Assembly: GCF_013401995.1 (NCBI RefSeq)
Contig: NZ_JACBJI010000001.1
Location: 124,001-188,000, forward strand
DNA: 64,000 bases
DNA from: Flavobacterium agri
GTDB lineage: Bacteria; Bacteroidota; Bacteroidia; Flavobacteriales; Flavobacteriaceae
Direction: 5' to 3'
Below are positions 16,790-26,106 of this stretch, one piece after another. The notes under the pieces are model-generated. The model did no database searches, was not told the DNA's origin, and saw only the letters and a list, made by a program, of their open reading frames with translations. Both the position numbers and the translations under genes were made by a program. Every line of letters starts with the position of its first letter. The stretch's first letter is position 1.

Positions 16790-17287
16790 ATGAAAAAAAT
16801 CCTTCTTTTATCGGATACGCACGGACATATAGACGATGTGATCCTCAAATACGTTTCCCAAGCCGACGAGGTTTGGCATGCGGGCGACATCGGAAATCTT
16901 GCGGTAACCGACGCAATCAAAGCGATCAAACCGTTGCGGGCGGTTTACGGCAATATAGACGGAGCGACGGCGCGATTAGAGTTTCCGTTGCACAACCGTT
17001 TCTTTTGCGAAAATGTCGATGTATGGATCACGCATATTGGCGGTTATCCCGATAAATACAATCCGGAATTGCGGGACGAATTGCGCAAAAATCCTCCTAA
17101 AATCTTCATTTGCGGACATTCGCATATCCTCAAGGTGATGTTCGACAAGAAACTCGGGCTTTTGCACCTGAATCCGGGAGCGGCGGGCAAAAGCGGTTTC
17201 CATCAGGTGCGGACGATGTTGCGTTTCACAATCGACGGCGAGAACATTCGCGATATGGAAATCGTCGAATTGGGCAAACGGGTTTAG
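16790..17287 (+). CDS. YfcE-type metallophosphoesterase
   Basis: A 165-residue calcineurin-like phosphodiesterase with all metal-binding motifs: LSDTHGHID (D and H), WHAGDIGN (D), VYGNIDG (N), and FICGHSHI (GHSH). Proteins of the YfcE/MJ0936 group hydrolyse phosphodiester bonds of small substrates with Mn. The ATG directly follows the structured RNA element, and the 3' end overlaps the convergent histidine kinase gene by 4 bp. The natural substrate is unknown. Confidence 0.88.
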   Translation: MKKILLLSDTHGHIDDVILKYVSQADEVWHAGDIGNLAVTDAIKAIKPLRAVYGNIDGATARLEFPLHNRFFCENVDVWITHIGGYPDKYNPELRDELRKNPPKIFICGHSHILKVMFDKKLGLLHLNPGAAGKSGFHQVRTMLRFTIDGENIRDMEIVELGKRV

Positions 17288-19020
17288 TGTAGCGGAACGG
17301 AGACCTTGATTTCTGTACCTGTTCCGGGTTTGCTCGAAATCATGACTTTTCCTTTCATGGCCGAAATGCGTGCCTTGATTTGGGTGAGTCCGAAGCCGTC
17401 AGGTTTTGAGGTGTCGAAACCTTTGCCGTTGTCTTTGAGCGATAAGTGCAATTCGTTGTCGGCCGTCAATGTCAATCGCGCTTTCGATGCGCCGCTGTGC
17501 TTGATCACGTTGTTGAGCAATTCGCTTGTGATGAAGTAGATCCTGGTTTCGAAATCTTCGTCGTATCGCTTTACCGTGCCGTCGTCTTTGTATTTGAACT
17601 GCAATTCTGACGTCGAAAATTTCTCGCATAGGTCTTCGAGCGCATACGCCAATCCGAATTTGGCCAAAAGGGTAGGGACGAGCTCGTGCGACAGATCGCG
17701 TACCTTGTCGTGGGCTTCTTTGAGGATTTGCCGGGTTTTGGTGATTTCGTCGTTACTGCCTTGTTGGGATGAGAACGCAGTAAGTTGCAATCCGGCCGAG
17801 GAAAGCATCGCGCTGATGCTGTCGTGCAGTACCGATGCGATTTGTTTGCGTTCGGTTTCGCGCGCGTCAAGCGTGGCTGAGAGCAAGTTTTGTTGGGTTA
17901 TGCTTTGCAATTCCTGTAGTTTGTTCTTTTGTTTCAATCGGCTGTTCTGATAAAAAAAGTAAAACAGGATGAGCGTAATGAAAATAACGGCTATAAAAAT
18001 GAGCATGATTCTTTCGCGAAGTTCATTCTGATGTTCGAGCTCCGCTTTTTCGGCCCGTCTCTTTTCTTCCAGTTCCGCAATTTGATAACTCGCCGCAACA
18101 TCGGCAAGACCTTTGGTCAATCGCGTGTCGTAATTCATGTCGGCCACCGTGAAAGCCTTGTCAGAGAAAAGATAAGCCTGTTTGTACTGCCCGAGTTGGT
18201 ACAGAATATCGGCATAGGTATAGTAATATCCGCCGACATCCATCGATGTGGTGTCCTGCGGATTCAACGCGAAAAGCTTATCATATTCCAGTTTGGCCTT
18301 CTGGAAATTGTCGGTCCAATAATAATATGCTCCGCGATTGGTGTAAATCAAGGCGATTTGCTTTTTGTTGCCTGACTGGAAAGCGACCGTACTGGCACTG
18401 TCCAGATACTTTTTTGCAGTTTCGAATTGTTCCCTTTGCACGAGATAGGAAAAATAATTGTTGTAAGCCATGAACTTCGCATCAGGCGTATTGACCCGGC
18501 GACTGTAAAGCATGGTGCGTTCCAGGTAATATTTCGTACTGTCGGAATTACTGTAGGAATGCAGTAGGTATAAGGGCTGGTTCAACGAGAACAGAATGCT
18601 GTCGTTGTCGATTTTTTTTGCTCTGGCCAGAGCGGTATAAATATATTTAGACGATTTTATTGTGTCGTGCATCGTCGAATACACGCCACTAATGTTGCGA
18701 TAAATGGCAATTTCTCCCACTTTTTCTCCATGCTTCTGAACTGTTTTGAGCCCGGCAAAAAGTACTTTTAAAGCTTTTTCATTGTCGCTTATGGCGCGGT
18801 AGATGTCTGAAATCTGTATGACCTTTTCGGTATACTTGATGTAGTTTTTTTGTTTGAGGCAACGCTGGGCGAGAAATTCGGCTTCTTTTTTTGCAAGTAA
18901 ATAGTCGCCATTACCTATATGATAGGCGACACTGTCCTGTCCTTTTTGGGAACGGGCAGAAAAGGTGAGAAAAAGGGCGATTCCGAAGAACAGCCCTTTA
19001 TGGAAAACTTTATTGCGCAA
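17284..19020 (-). CDS. TPR-containing sensor histidine kinase
   Basis: A 578-residue hybrid of a periplasmic TPR sensor and a HisKA_3/NarX-type kinase. An N-terminal signal (FFGIALFLTFSARS) is followed by helical repeats to about 330, one membrane helix (338-357), a coiled linker, His399 in ASVLHDSIS, and the HATPase GLTQIKARISAMKG. The start must be TTG at 19020, because the frame closes just upstream and no early ATG exists. It overlaps the preceding 96-codon gene by 11 bp, implying coupled translation. It should phosphorylate the NarL-type regulator of the same operon. Confidence 0.88.
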   Translation of the reverse strand: MRNKVFHKGLFFGIALFLTFSARSQKGQDSVAYHIGNGDYLLAKKEAEFLAQRCLKQKNYIKYTEKVIQISDIYRAISDNEKALKVLFAGLKTVQKHGEKVGEIAIYRNISGVYSTMHDTIKSSKYIYTALARAKKIDNDSILFSLNQPLYLLHSYSNSDSTKYYLERTMLYSRRVNTPDAKFMAYNNYFSYLVQREQFETAKKYLDSASTVAFQSGNKKQIALIYTNRGAYYYWTDNFQKAKLEYDKLFALNPQDTTSMDVGGYYYTYADILYQLGQYKQAYLFSDKAFTVADMNYDTRLTKGLADVAASYQIAELEEKRRAEKAELEHQNELRERIMLIFIAVIFITLILFYFFYQNSRLKQKNKLQELQSITQQNLLSATLDARETERKQIASVLHDSISAMLSSAGLQLTAFSSQQGSNDEITKTRQILKEAHDKVRDLSHELVPTLLAKFGLAYALEDLCEKFSTSELQFKYKDDGTVKRYDEDFETRIYFITSELLNNVIKHSGASKARLTLTADNELHLSLKDNGKGFDTSKPDGFGLTQIKARISAMKGKVMISSKPGTGTEIKVSVPLH

Positions 19021-19300
19021 TGGTCAAAGTTGGTTTTTTTGTCCTTTTGCTGGAGCCGTTCGGTTGGTCGAAGGTAACGCTCAGCGCATTATTGTATGAC
19101 GCATATATTTCTGTGTACGGAACAAAAGTCGTTGACGGTTGAGTTTGGCCCGAATTGAGGTCAATGTCGATGCAGTAGAGTCCGTTCGACCCCGTTGAGC
19201 GACAATTGCAGTTATCCGGAATCGTAAAGTTCAACGTGTAGGTGTTGTTCCCAGAGGAACTCAAATCATAAGATCCTAAGTAAGCTGATGTAGTGGACAT
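19010..19300 (-). CDS. Unknown 96-residue protein inside a two-component operon
   Basis: An ATG at 19300 follows the response regulator stop by 11 bp, and the 3' end overlaps the kinase start. The product is rich in Ser, Thr and Asn, seems all-beta (NTYTLNFTIPD), and has three cysteines in DNCNCRSTGSNGLYC. It has no signal peptide or membrane helix. I do not recognise it. Its position between regulator and kinase suggests a dedicated accessory protein. Confidence 0.65.
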   Translation of the reverse strand: MSTTSAYLGSYDLSSSGNNTYTLNFTIPDNCNCRSTGSNGLYCIDIDLNSGQTQPSTTFVPYTEIYASYNNALSVTFDQPNGSSKRTKKPTLTIAQ

Positions 19301-19311
19301 AAATGTTAGGT

Positions 19312-19974
19312 TTAAAGGTTAACTAAATTGTGTTTGATGGCATATTTCACTAGCCCGACAGAAGATTTCACTTCTAGTTTCTTCATCAGGTTCTTGCGGT
19401 GGCTCTCTACCGTGTGCTGACTGATGAAAAGTTCCTCGCTGATTTCCTTCCCGCTGTATTCAAGCGAGATTAGACGGATGATGTCGAGTTCGCGGTTGGT
19501 AAGGTTGGTGTTGAATGAAGGGGCTGTGGTATTTACTTTAGGATTGTTTTTGGCGAAAGTGTTGAAAATCTTATCGCTGATCGTCTTGCAAAAATATTCT
19601 TCTCCGCTGTTTACGACCTGGATCGCTTCTACGATATTTTCGCCGGCGCATTGCTTGGTCAGATAGCCCGAAGCACCCAGTTTCATGACTTCGCGAACGA
19701 GTTTGAGGTCATCGTAGCTTGAAAGTATGATGATCTTGAAAGGCAATTCGGTTACCGATAGGTCGCGAAGGACTTCAAGCCCGTCTTTTTGGGGCATGTT
19801 GATGTCCATCACCAAAATATCGGTTTTTTTGGAAACGGCATCTTCGACAAGGCCTAATCCGTTGAGGGAGAATCCGACAACGTTAAAACCAGCGGTAGTC
19901 TTGAGTACCGCGAGCATACCGTCGATGAGCAATTGATGGTCATCGGCTAGATAAATCTTGATCTCGGGGGTCAT
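19312..19974 (-). CDS. NarL/FixJ-type response regulator
   Basis: The start at 19974 (MTPEIKIYLADDHQ) gives 220 residues; a GTG 13 codons upstream is the alternative. The receiver domain has acidic pair DD (11-12), phospho-acceptor Asp57 in VMDINMP, and KQCAGE-region Lys. A LuxR-type helix-turn-helix is at the C-terminus (LTNRELDIIRLISLEYSGKEISEELFISQHTVESHRKNLMKKL). It is the first gene of an operon with a 96-residue protein and a TPR histidine kinase and should act as the transcriptional output. Confidence 0.92.
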   Translation of the reverse strand: MTPEIKIYLADDHQLLIDGMLAVLKTTAGFNVVGFSLNGLGLVEDAVSKKTDILVMDINMPQKDGLEVLRDLSVTELPFKIIILSSYDDLKLVREVMKLGASGYLTKQCAGENIVEAIQVVNSGEEYFCKTISDKIFNTFAKNNPKVNTTAPSFNTNLTNRELDIIRLISLEYSGKEISEELFISQHTVESHRKNLMKKLEVKSSVGLVKYAIKHNLVNL

Positions 19975-20070
19975 TTGTTTGGTATTGTCGTTCAAATTTA
20001 ACACATTTTTCACATCGCTTGTATCCCTGAAAATAGGGATATTTCGGCTTTCCCTGTTTTTGGGGATAAA

Positions 20071-20100
20071 TAGAAAAACCCGGAGGTCATCCGGGTTCTC
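20071..20100 (-). terminator. Terminator after the DUF4293 gene
   Basis: AACCCGGA (20077-20084) pairs with TCCGGGTT (20090-20097); read on the minus strand it ends in TTTTTCTA. Confidence 0.75.
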
Positions 20101-20132
20101 TTTCGCACTAAAATAAACTAAGTTTCGTCGGA

Positions 20133-20540
20133 TTATCGCAACCTGTCGACAGATTTTACGAGATCTTCGTCCTTCTTTATGGCCTTATTCGCAAGAACAA
20201 GGAAAACGATAGAAACGATAGGAAGAAACATCCCAATACCTTTCTCAGGCACGTTGGCGCCTCCAGATAAATTTAGCGAGTGGTACAGGAATAATCCTAA
20301 CAAAATTAAATTTAATATCATGTTCAGCCTGTTGATCACAAACTGTTGTTGTCTTTTCTTGAACGTGAGGATAGCCAGCAACGCAAGTGTCGTACTCAAT
20401 CCGAAAAAGATCGCATACAAAGACGACTGCATAAAGTAAACCGCCTTTGAATTCTCGGTCCAAAGCGGGAACATGAACGGCAACACGCCGCTCACCACAA
20501 AAGCCAAAATCAAATATACGGTTTGGATTCGCTGGAGCAT
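20133..20540 (-). CDS. DUF4293 family integral membrane protein
   Basis: Starting at 20540 (MLQRIQTVYLILAFVVSG) the product has 135 residues and four hydrophobic helices (about 5-25, 40-62, 72-92, 103-122), with KKRQQQFVINRLNMILN between helices two and three. This matches the DUF4293 family that is common next to rho in Bacteroidota. The function is unknown. It diverges from rho. Confidence 0.8.
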   Translation of the reverse strand: MLQRIQTVYLILAFVVSGVLPFMFPLWTENSKAVYFMQSSLYAIFFGLSTTLALLAILTFKKRQQQFVINRLNMILNLILLGLFLYHSLNLSGGANVPEKGIGMFLPIVSIVFLVLANKAIKKDEDLVKSVDRLR

Positions 20541-20590
20541 CCGGACATTTTTAGTCCCGCAAAAATAATTTTTCTTTTTGATAATTGCTA

Positions 20591-20620
20591 TTGGAAAAAA
20601 CATTTTTATTCGTAATATTG
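20591..20620 (+). promoter_or_regulatory. Candidate rho promoter
   Basis: TTG (20591-20593), 19-nt spacer, TAATATTG (20613-20620). It fits the flavobacterial TTG/TAnnTTTG pattern with one mismatch and leaves a leader of about 90 nt. Confidence 0.5.
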
Positions 20621-20715
20621 CATCAGATAGCCGTAAGTACTTCAACAACGGCTCGTTAAATCACCACCCATTTTTTATTGCATTTCCATTTCCACTTAAT
20701 CCCCATCTTTCATTC

Positions 20716-22431
20716 ATGTTAGATATTTCTTCGTTAAAAGAGATGAAGCTTCCTGAGCTTCAGGATCTCGCCAAAGCGCGAAAAATTAAATTCGCCGGGG
20801 TAAAAAAAGATGCTCTTATTTACCAGATTATAGACCACGAAGCCGCGAATCCTTCCGAATCGCCTTCAAACGCTAAACAAGACAAGCAAAAACGCGCCAG
20901 GATCAAGCCGGAAAGGCCGCAAGAAGTTTCGGAACCTCAAGCGGAAGCGCAAACAGAAATGGCTTTCACCGAACCGGTCGCCAAGGAAAAATTCCAAAAG
21001 AACGATTTTCAGCAAGGCAAAAGAGGCCGCAAACCAGGCAATTTCGACAAATCCCGTGACAATGTCCAAACTCCTGCACCAACGGAGTATAAAGCTGAAG
21101 AACCAACAGAAACTGCCGTAGCGGCCGAACCGACACAGGAAAAGCCTCAGCACAAACACCAGCACCACCAAAAAAACCAGAATTACCAGAACGGTAATCA
21201 AAATGGCGGAAACAACCAAAATGGGAATAACCAGAACGGAAATTTCCAGCAACAAGGCCACAACCAAAAATACAAAGACAAGAAAACCCAGAATTTCCGC
21301 GATGCCGATTACGAATTCGACGGAATCATCGAAAGCGAAGGCGTGCTCGAAATGATGCCCGACGGATACGGTTTCCTTCGTTCTTCCGATTACAACTATC
21401 TCGCGTCTCCGGACGATATTTACCTGTCGACTTCGCAAATCCGCCTTTTCGGATTGAAAACGGGCGATACCGTAAAAGGAGTCGTGCGTCCGCCGAAAGA
21501 AGGCGAGAAGTTCTTCCCGCTCGTGCGTGTATTGAAAATCAACGGACACGATCCGCAAATCGTTCGAGACAGAATCTCTTTCGAGCATTTGACTCCGGTT
21601 TTTCCGACCGAAAAATTCAAACTCGCCGAAAAACAAAGTACGATTTCTACGCGAATCATCGATTTGTTTTCGCCAATCGGAAAAGGACAACGCGGTATGA
21701 TCGTCGCTCAGCCGAAAACAGGTAAGACGATGTTACTCAAGGATGTAGCGAACGCGATTGCGGCGAACCATCCCGAGGCCTATCTTTTGGTCTTGCTTAT
21801 CGATGAACGACCTGAAGAAGTTACCGACATGCAACGCAGCGTACGTGGAGAAGTCATTGCCTCTACGTTCGACCGCGAGCCTCAGGAACACGTCAAAATC
21901 GCGAACATCGTACTTGAAAAAGCCAAGCGTTTGGTAGAATGCGGACACGATGTGGTCATCCTTTTGGATTCGATCACACGTCTTGCACGTGCTTACAATA
22001 CGGTTCAACCTGCGTCAGGAAAGGTACTCTCGGGAGGCGTGGACGCCAATGCGTTGCAAAAGCCGAAACGTTTCTTCGGAGCGGCGCGTAACGTGGAAAA
22101 CGGCGGTTCTTTGAGTATCATCGCTACGGCACTTACCGAAACCGGTTCCAAAATGGACGAGGTCATCTTCGAGGAATTCAAGGGAACGGGCAACATGGAA
22201 TTGCAGCTCGACCGCAAAATCGCGAACAAGCGCATTTTCCCGGCGATCGATTTGATGTCTTCGAGTACGCGTCGCGACGATCTGTTGCTCGACGACTCGA
22301 CGTTGCAAAGAATGTGGATCATGCGCAAATACCTGAGCGACATGAATCCGGTAGAAGCCATGGACTTCATCAACGACAGATTCAAGAAAACAAGAAACAA
22401 CGAAGAATTCCTGGTATCGATGAACAATTGA
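20716..22431 (+). CDS. rho: Transcription termination factor Rho with disordered insertion
   Basis: The ATG at 20716 begins [24 protein letters not shown], the Rho N-terminal helical domain; upstream codons are leader. Length is 571, longer than E. coli Rho (419), because residues about 50-195 form a low-complexity segment rich in Gln, Asn, His and Lys ([16 protein letters not shown]). The RNA-binding cold-shock domain starts near 200 ([16 protein letters not shown]). The ATPase has P-loop [25 protein letters not shown] and the Q/R loops ([13 protein letters not shown]). It forms the hexameric helicase that releases RNA polymerase. Such insertions are typical of Bacteroidota Rho. Confidence 0.95.
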   Translation: MLDISSLKEMKLPELQDLAKARKIKFAGVKKDALIYQIIDHEAANPSESPSNAKQDKQKRARIKPERPQEVSEPQAEAQTEMAFTEPVAKEKFQKNDFQQGKRGRKPGNFDKSRDNVQTPAPTEYKAEEPTETAVAAEPTQEKPQHKHQHHQKNQNYQNGNQNGGNNQNGNNQNGNFQQQGHNQKYKDKKTQNFRDADYEFDGIIESEGVLEMMPDGYGFLRSSDYNYLASPDDIYLSTSQIRLFGLKTGDTVKGVVRPPKEGEKFFPLVRVLKINGHDPQIVRDRISFEHLTPVFPTEKFKLAEKQSTISTRIIDLFSPIGKGQRGMIVAQPKTGKTMLLKDVANAIAANHPEAYLLVLLIDERPEEVTDMQRSVRGEVIASTFDREPQEHVKIANIVLEKAKRLVECGHDVVILLDSITRLARAYNTVQPASGKVLSGGVDANALQKPKRFFGAARNVENGGSLSIIATALTETGSKMDEVIFEEFKGTGNMELQLDRKIANKRIFPAIDLMSSSTRRDDLLLDDSTLQRMWIMRKYLSDMNPVEAMDFINDRFKKTRNNEEFLVSMNN

Positions 22432-22450
22432 TACATCGAGAATAGCAAAT

Positions 22451-22485
22451 AAAAAATCCCGGTCGCAGTGGCCGGGATTTTTTTA
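22451..22485. terminator. Terminator after rho
   Basis: AATCCCGG (22455-22462) pairs with CCGGGATT (22472-22479), with A-run before and T-run after; also usable by the convergent nuclease gene. Confidence 0.85.
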
Positions 22486-22518
22486 TGGGTTTCGGAAAAT
22501 CGGATTTCCAAGTGAATT

Positions 22519-23592
22519 TTAATTCACGATCAACTTTTTCGTAGTCGATTTGTTGTCGAGAGAAGCGCGAACCAGATAGAATCCCGAAGGCAAATCGCTC
22601 ACGGTGAACGTATCGTTCTCGAAAACCGGTTTTTCAATGTTTCGGATTACTTGTCCGTTGACGTTGTAGATTTCGATCGCATCCAACGCAATTTCAGACG
22701 TGATGTAAAAACGCCCGTCGTTGCTCGGGTTCGGATGAACGGAAATCTTGTCCATAGCGAATTCCTCATTGCCTAAAGCACAGGCTGCAGACCAAATCAT
22801 ACAAGCGTATTCCGGATGGTCGATAAAAGGGTTTCTGTTGTTTTGGTACGCATAAATCGCATTGTTTCTCGCAATCTCGCGCGCACTTACCGGATCTTGT
22901 TGGTGCCAAGTAAGCAAAATGTTGAGGAACCAATTGCTAAAAACCTGATCGCTCGTGCCGTTGAGCATCGCATGGCTGTAACCGCCTACGGTATTTTGGT
23001 AACGCACGGCGAAGTAAAGCAGGCAACGGGCCACATCGCCTTTGAATTCATTTATAGGTTCGAATACGATTCCCGAATAACCTGCCGTGGAATTGTTTCC
23101 TAATTTCGAGCCGTTTGTAGACGTCCAAGTAGGGTTGTTGACGACTCCAAATGCATAATTGCTTCGCATGCCGTTTACTTTTCCGTCGGTAGGAAGAATA
23201 TGGTGCGGATCGGAAACCATCGGCGAATCTTCGTTGAATACACTTTGTGGCATCAAATGCTCGCGGTTGAAGCAATCGCCTTCGGAATTGTAATTTCCGC
23301 AACGATCGCCAGTATTGGTAGCGGAATACGTATATGAATCAGGTCCGTTTGGTTTTTCCGAATAAATGTCGAGAATCGTACCGTCATTTTCGTAAAAGTA
23401 ATCGCGATCGGATGTCTGGTAACACGTATAAAGCATGTTATAGCTTTTTACCGTGTGGTTCTTGATGATGTTGTACAACTGCGTTTTGAGTGTGTAGCCC
23501 GTACCTGTCGCGGCATTGTAATATCCGGCCGGGATTTGTGCAAAGGCGCTAAGTCCTGTAAGAAGGATCGCAAAGCGTAAAAATGTTCTCAT
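22519..23592 (-). CDS. Secreted endonuclease I with T9SS sorting domain (copy 1)
   Basis: The start at 23592 gives MRTFLRFAILLTGLSAFAQ, a Sec signal; 44 upstream codons are discarded. The 357-residue product is an EndA/endonuclease I family nuclease (DNase I-like bbalpha-Me finger): CFNREHLMPQSVF supplies the catalytic His and metal ligand, and PHHILPTDGKVNGMRSNYAFG follows. Residues about 275-357 are a type A T9SS C-terminal domain (VHPNPSNDGRF, IYNVNGQVI, GFYLVRASLD, KKLIVN), directing export through the type IX system. It lies in tandem with a second, divergent copy. Likely role: extracellular DNA degradation. Confidence 0.9.
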   Translation of the reverse strand: MRTFLRFAILLTGLSAFAQIPAGYYNAATGTGYTLKTQLYNIIKNHTVKSYNMLYTCYQTSDRDYFYENDGTILDIYSEKPNGPDSYTYSATNTGDRCGNYNSEGDCFNREHLMPQSVFNEDSPMVSDPHHILPTDGKVNGMRSNYAFGVVNNPTWTSTNGSKLGNNSTAGYSGIVFEPINEFKGDVARCLLYFAVRYQNTVGGYSHAMLNGTSDQVFSNWFLNILLTWHQQDPVSAREIARNNAIYAYQNNRNPFIDHPEYACMIWSAACALGNEEFAMDKISVHPNPSNDGRFYITSEIALDAIEIYNVNGQVIRNIEKPVFENDTFTVSDLPSGFYLVRASLDNKSTTKKLIVN

Positions 23593-23730
23593 TAAATTTA
23601 TTTTGGACGGCAAATGTAAGTGGAAATGTGATAGATGCAGAAATTTTAACTTTTGGATGTGGGTTTGATGTAGAGATGGGAAGGCAGTAGTAGCAGTAGC
23701 AGTGGCAGAAATGGAAGAGGGCATAAAAAG

Positions 23731-23758
23731 AAAAGCCCCTGTTTCCAGAGGCTTGAAT
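23731..23758 (-). terminator. Terminator after endonuclease copy 2
   Basis: AAGCCCCT (23733-23740) pairs with AGAGGCTT (23747-23754) with one mismatch; on the minus strand it is followed by TTTTCTTTTT. Confidence 0.65.
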
Positions 23759-23777
23759 GTTTTCTTTTAAAGCGTGA

Positions 23778-24848
23778 TCAATTCACGATGATTTTCTTGA
23801 CCATCGACTGGTTTTCGGTCGACAGCTTGACCAGGTAGAATCCTTGCGGCAAATTGTCTATGCTGTAATTGTGGTCGACGAATATCGGATTTTCGATTTT
23901 AAGTACGATTTGACCGTTTACCGAAACGACTTCGATTTCCTTAAGGTCGCGATCGCTGCTGATATTGATGTGATCGTGTGACGGATTCGGATATACCGAA
24001 ACGGTCGAAGCCCATTCGAAATCGACAGTACTCAATCCCGGCCAGCGGTTCTGCGCTACAGGTCCGCCCCAAATTACGGTTGCCAGATACGGATTGTCGA
24101 TAAACGGATTGCGGTTGCCTTGTCCATACGGATTGGCTGTCGTTCCCAAATACGTATTGCGGTTATCCTCGTATTGTGAAACCGGATCGTCTGCATTCCA
24201 TTGCAGGAAAATCTGCGGAAGATTGGCGTCGGTCGTAGCAGTTGCGCCCAACCCCACAAAGGTCGGCAAGCATTGCGTGCCATAGTGCAAATACATATAC
24301 ATGACCATGCGTGCCACGTCGCCTTTCCATTCGTCACCCGGATACCAACCGCCACCGGCCGCACCGGAAGCAGTTCCCGATCCAGCCGCGAATTTTAGGT
24401 TTCCGCGTGAGCCGTTGCGCTGTACGTCGCAGGCGCGAAGGTGGTGTGCATCGGCACCTGGACCGGTTTGTCCCAAATCAGGGTCACCCAAAGCCTGTGC
24501 GAACGTGTGCTCGCGGTTCCATTGGCCGTTATTGCCGCCGTTGTTTTCCTTATTGCGGGAACGATCATTGGTCACGTTAGCATCTGTGCCATTTTCCCAT
24601 CCGTAAAGCAAAAGCACGTTGCTCGAATTCGCCGGATCGAGATCGGTGTGTTTCAACGCGTCCCAAACCTCAGAATACGTAAGGTTGTTCGTATGTTTGT
24701 TTTGGGTCAGCGTCGCGAGCGCATTTTTCAACGCGGTTCCCGTAAGCGACCAGTTGAAGCCGTTGTAATAAGGAGAAGCGGGCGCTCCGTCTTGTGCGAA
24801 CGAAACCGAGGCAATCGCGACCGCAATTAAAACGTAAAGTTTTTTCAT
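23778..24848 (-). CDS. Secreted endonuclease I with T9SS sorting domain (copy 2)
   Basis: A 356-residue paralog of the downstream nuclease. Signal MKKLYVLIAVAIASVSFAQ is followed by SEVWDALKHTDLDP, then QWNREHTFAQALG with the catalytic His, and GADAHHLRACDVQRNGSRGN. The nuclease domain ends with NRNPFIDNPYLATVIW. The C-terminal T9SS domain (VSVYPNPSHDHINI, VVSVNGQIVLKI, GFYLVKLSTE, KKIIVN) is close to that of copy 1. The nuclease cores have diverged far more than the tails, suggesting different substrates or conditions. It has its own terminator. Confidence 0.9.
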   Translation of the reverse strand: MKKLYVLIAVAIASVSFAQDGAPASPYYNGFNWSLTGTALKNALATLTQNKHTNNLTYSEVWDALKHTDLDPANSSNVLLLYGWENGTDANVTNDRSRNKENNGGNNGQWNREHTFAQALGDPDLGQTGPGADAHHLRACDVQRNGSRGNLKFAAGSGTASGAAGGGWYPGDEWKGDVARMVMYMYLHYGTQCLPTFVGLGATATTDANLPQIFLQWNADDPVSQYEDNRNTYLGTTANPYGQGNRNPFIDNPYLATVIWGGPVAQNRWPGLSTVDFEWASTVSVYPNPSHDHINISSDRDLKEIEVVSVNGQIVLKIENPIFVDHNYSIDNLPQGFYLVKLSTENQSMVKKIIVN

Positions 24849-24857
24849 AAGGGAATC

Positions 24858-26072
24858 TTATTGTTTTCTTTCTAATAATGCCATATAAAACCCGTCGAAT
24901 CCCGATTCTGAGGCCAGGATTTTCTCGTCTTTCACAAAGGTAAAGTTTTTGCCCGCGTCCGTCGTTAAGAAACGCTTAATTTGATCTTGATTTTCAGATG
25001 GTAACACCGAACAGGTCGCGTATACCAACTTTCCTCCGGGTTTTACCATTCGCGAGTAGCTTTCGAGCACTTCAGATTGCACTTTGCGGATGTTGTCGAT
25101 GAATTCCGGTTGTAGTTTCCACTTCGCGTCGGGATTCCTTTTGAGTACGCCAAGTCCGCTGCAAGGCGCATCAATCAACACGCGGTCTGCCTTTTCCTGT
25201 AGCTTTTTGATGACTTTCGTCGAATCGATGATGCGGTATTCGATATTGAATGCGCTGTTGCGTTTGGCGCGAAGTTTCAATTGCTTGAGTTTGCTTTCGT
25301 AAAGGTCCATCGCGATAAGCTGGCCTTTGTTTTCCATCAGAGACGCCAAATGCAGCGTTTTTCCTCCGGCTCCGGCACACGCATCAACGACGCGCATTCC
25401 GGGTTTGACGTCGAGTAGGGGCGCGACCAACTGAGAACTGGCGTCCTGAACCTCGAAAAGACCTTGTTTGAAAGCATCCGTAAGGAACACATTGGCGCGT
25501 TCTTTCAAAACCAAAGCATCGGCCTGGTCTTTAAGGTATTCGGTCTCTATGTTGAGATCCATGAGGATGGCGCGTAGTTTTTCCTTCGTCGTCTTGAGCG
25601 TATTGACGCGCAGGATCACTTTTGCGGGTTGGTTCTGGGCATGGATTTCTTTCGCCCATTTTTCTTCACCGAGTTCTTTCACGCCCAATTCGTCCATCCA
25701 ATCGGGAATGGATTCCTTGAGCCTGCGGTTTTTGGAAAGTTCGTCGAAACGGCCTTTTATCTTGCGCTCCGGTGTGCCTTGCAATTGCGTCCAGTCTGGA
25801 ATCGTATAGCCGCGAAGTACAGCCCAAACGGCAAAAACACGCCACAAGTTATCGCGGTCGAACGGTTCTTTCACTTCGGCGATTTCGGCGTAAAGCCTTT
25901 TCCATCGCACGATCTCGTATATGGTTTCGGCTACGAACTTGCGGTCGGCGCTTCCCCAACGCTTGTCTTTCTTGAGTGCGCGGGCTACGACCTTATCGGC
26001 GTACTCGCCTTCGTTGAAGATCGCGTTCAGGGAATCGATTGTCGTGTAAACCAGGTTTCGGTGTAGTCTCAT
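24858..26072 (-). CDS. RsmB/NOP-type RNA cytosine C5 methyltransferase
   Basis: A 404-residue SAM-dependent enzyme. The N-terminal part (about 1-130) is the NusB-like helical domain that assists RNA binding. The Rossmann core has VVDACAGAGGKTLHLASLM (SAM motif I), IDAPCSGLGVLKRNPD with the PC motif and YATCSVLPSENQDQ with the TC catalytic cysteine. Enzymes of this group form 5-methylcytosine in 16S rRNA (position 967 in E. coli, RsmB) or related sites. The target here is inferred from domain layout only. It is transcribed in the same direction as the nuclease genes. Confidence 0.88.
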   Translation of the reverse strand: MRLHRNLVYTTIDSLNAIFNEGEYADKVVARALKKDKRWGSADRKFVAETIYEIVRWKRLYAEIAEVKEPFDRDNLWRVFAVWAVLRGYTIPDWTQLQGTPERKIKGRFDELSKNRRLKESIPDWMDELGVKELGEEKWAKEIHAQNQPAKVILRVNTLKTTKEKLRAILMDLNIETEYLKDQADALVLKERANVFLTDAFKQGLFEVQDASSQLVAPLLDVKPGMRVVDACAGAGGKTLHLASLMENKGQLIAMDLYESKLKQLKLRAKRNSAFNIEYRIIDSTKVIKKLQEKADRVLIDAPCSGLGVLKRNPDAKWKLQPEFIDNIRKVQSEVLESYSRMVKPGGKLVYATCSVLPSENQDQIKRFLTTDAGKNFTFVKDEKILASESGFDGFYMALLERKQ

Positions 26073-26106
26073 TTTCGAAAATTGAGGGGCAAAGGTATCG
26101 CAAAAA

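Noticed and set aside
23685..23712. Short GCAGTA/GCAGTG tandem run as a phase-variable microsatellite
   Set aside because: Only a few imperfect units, located upstream of the nuclease start without an obvious effect on a promoter or frame.
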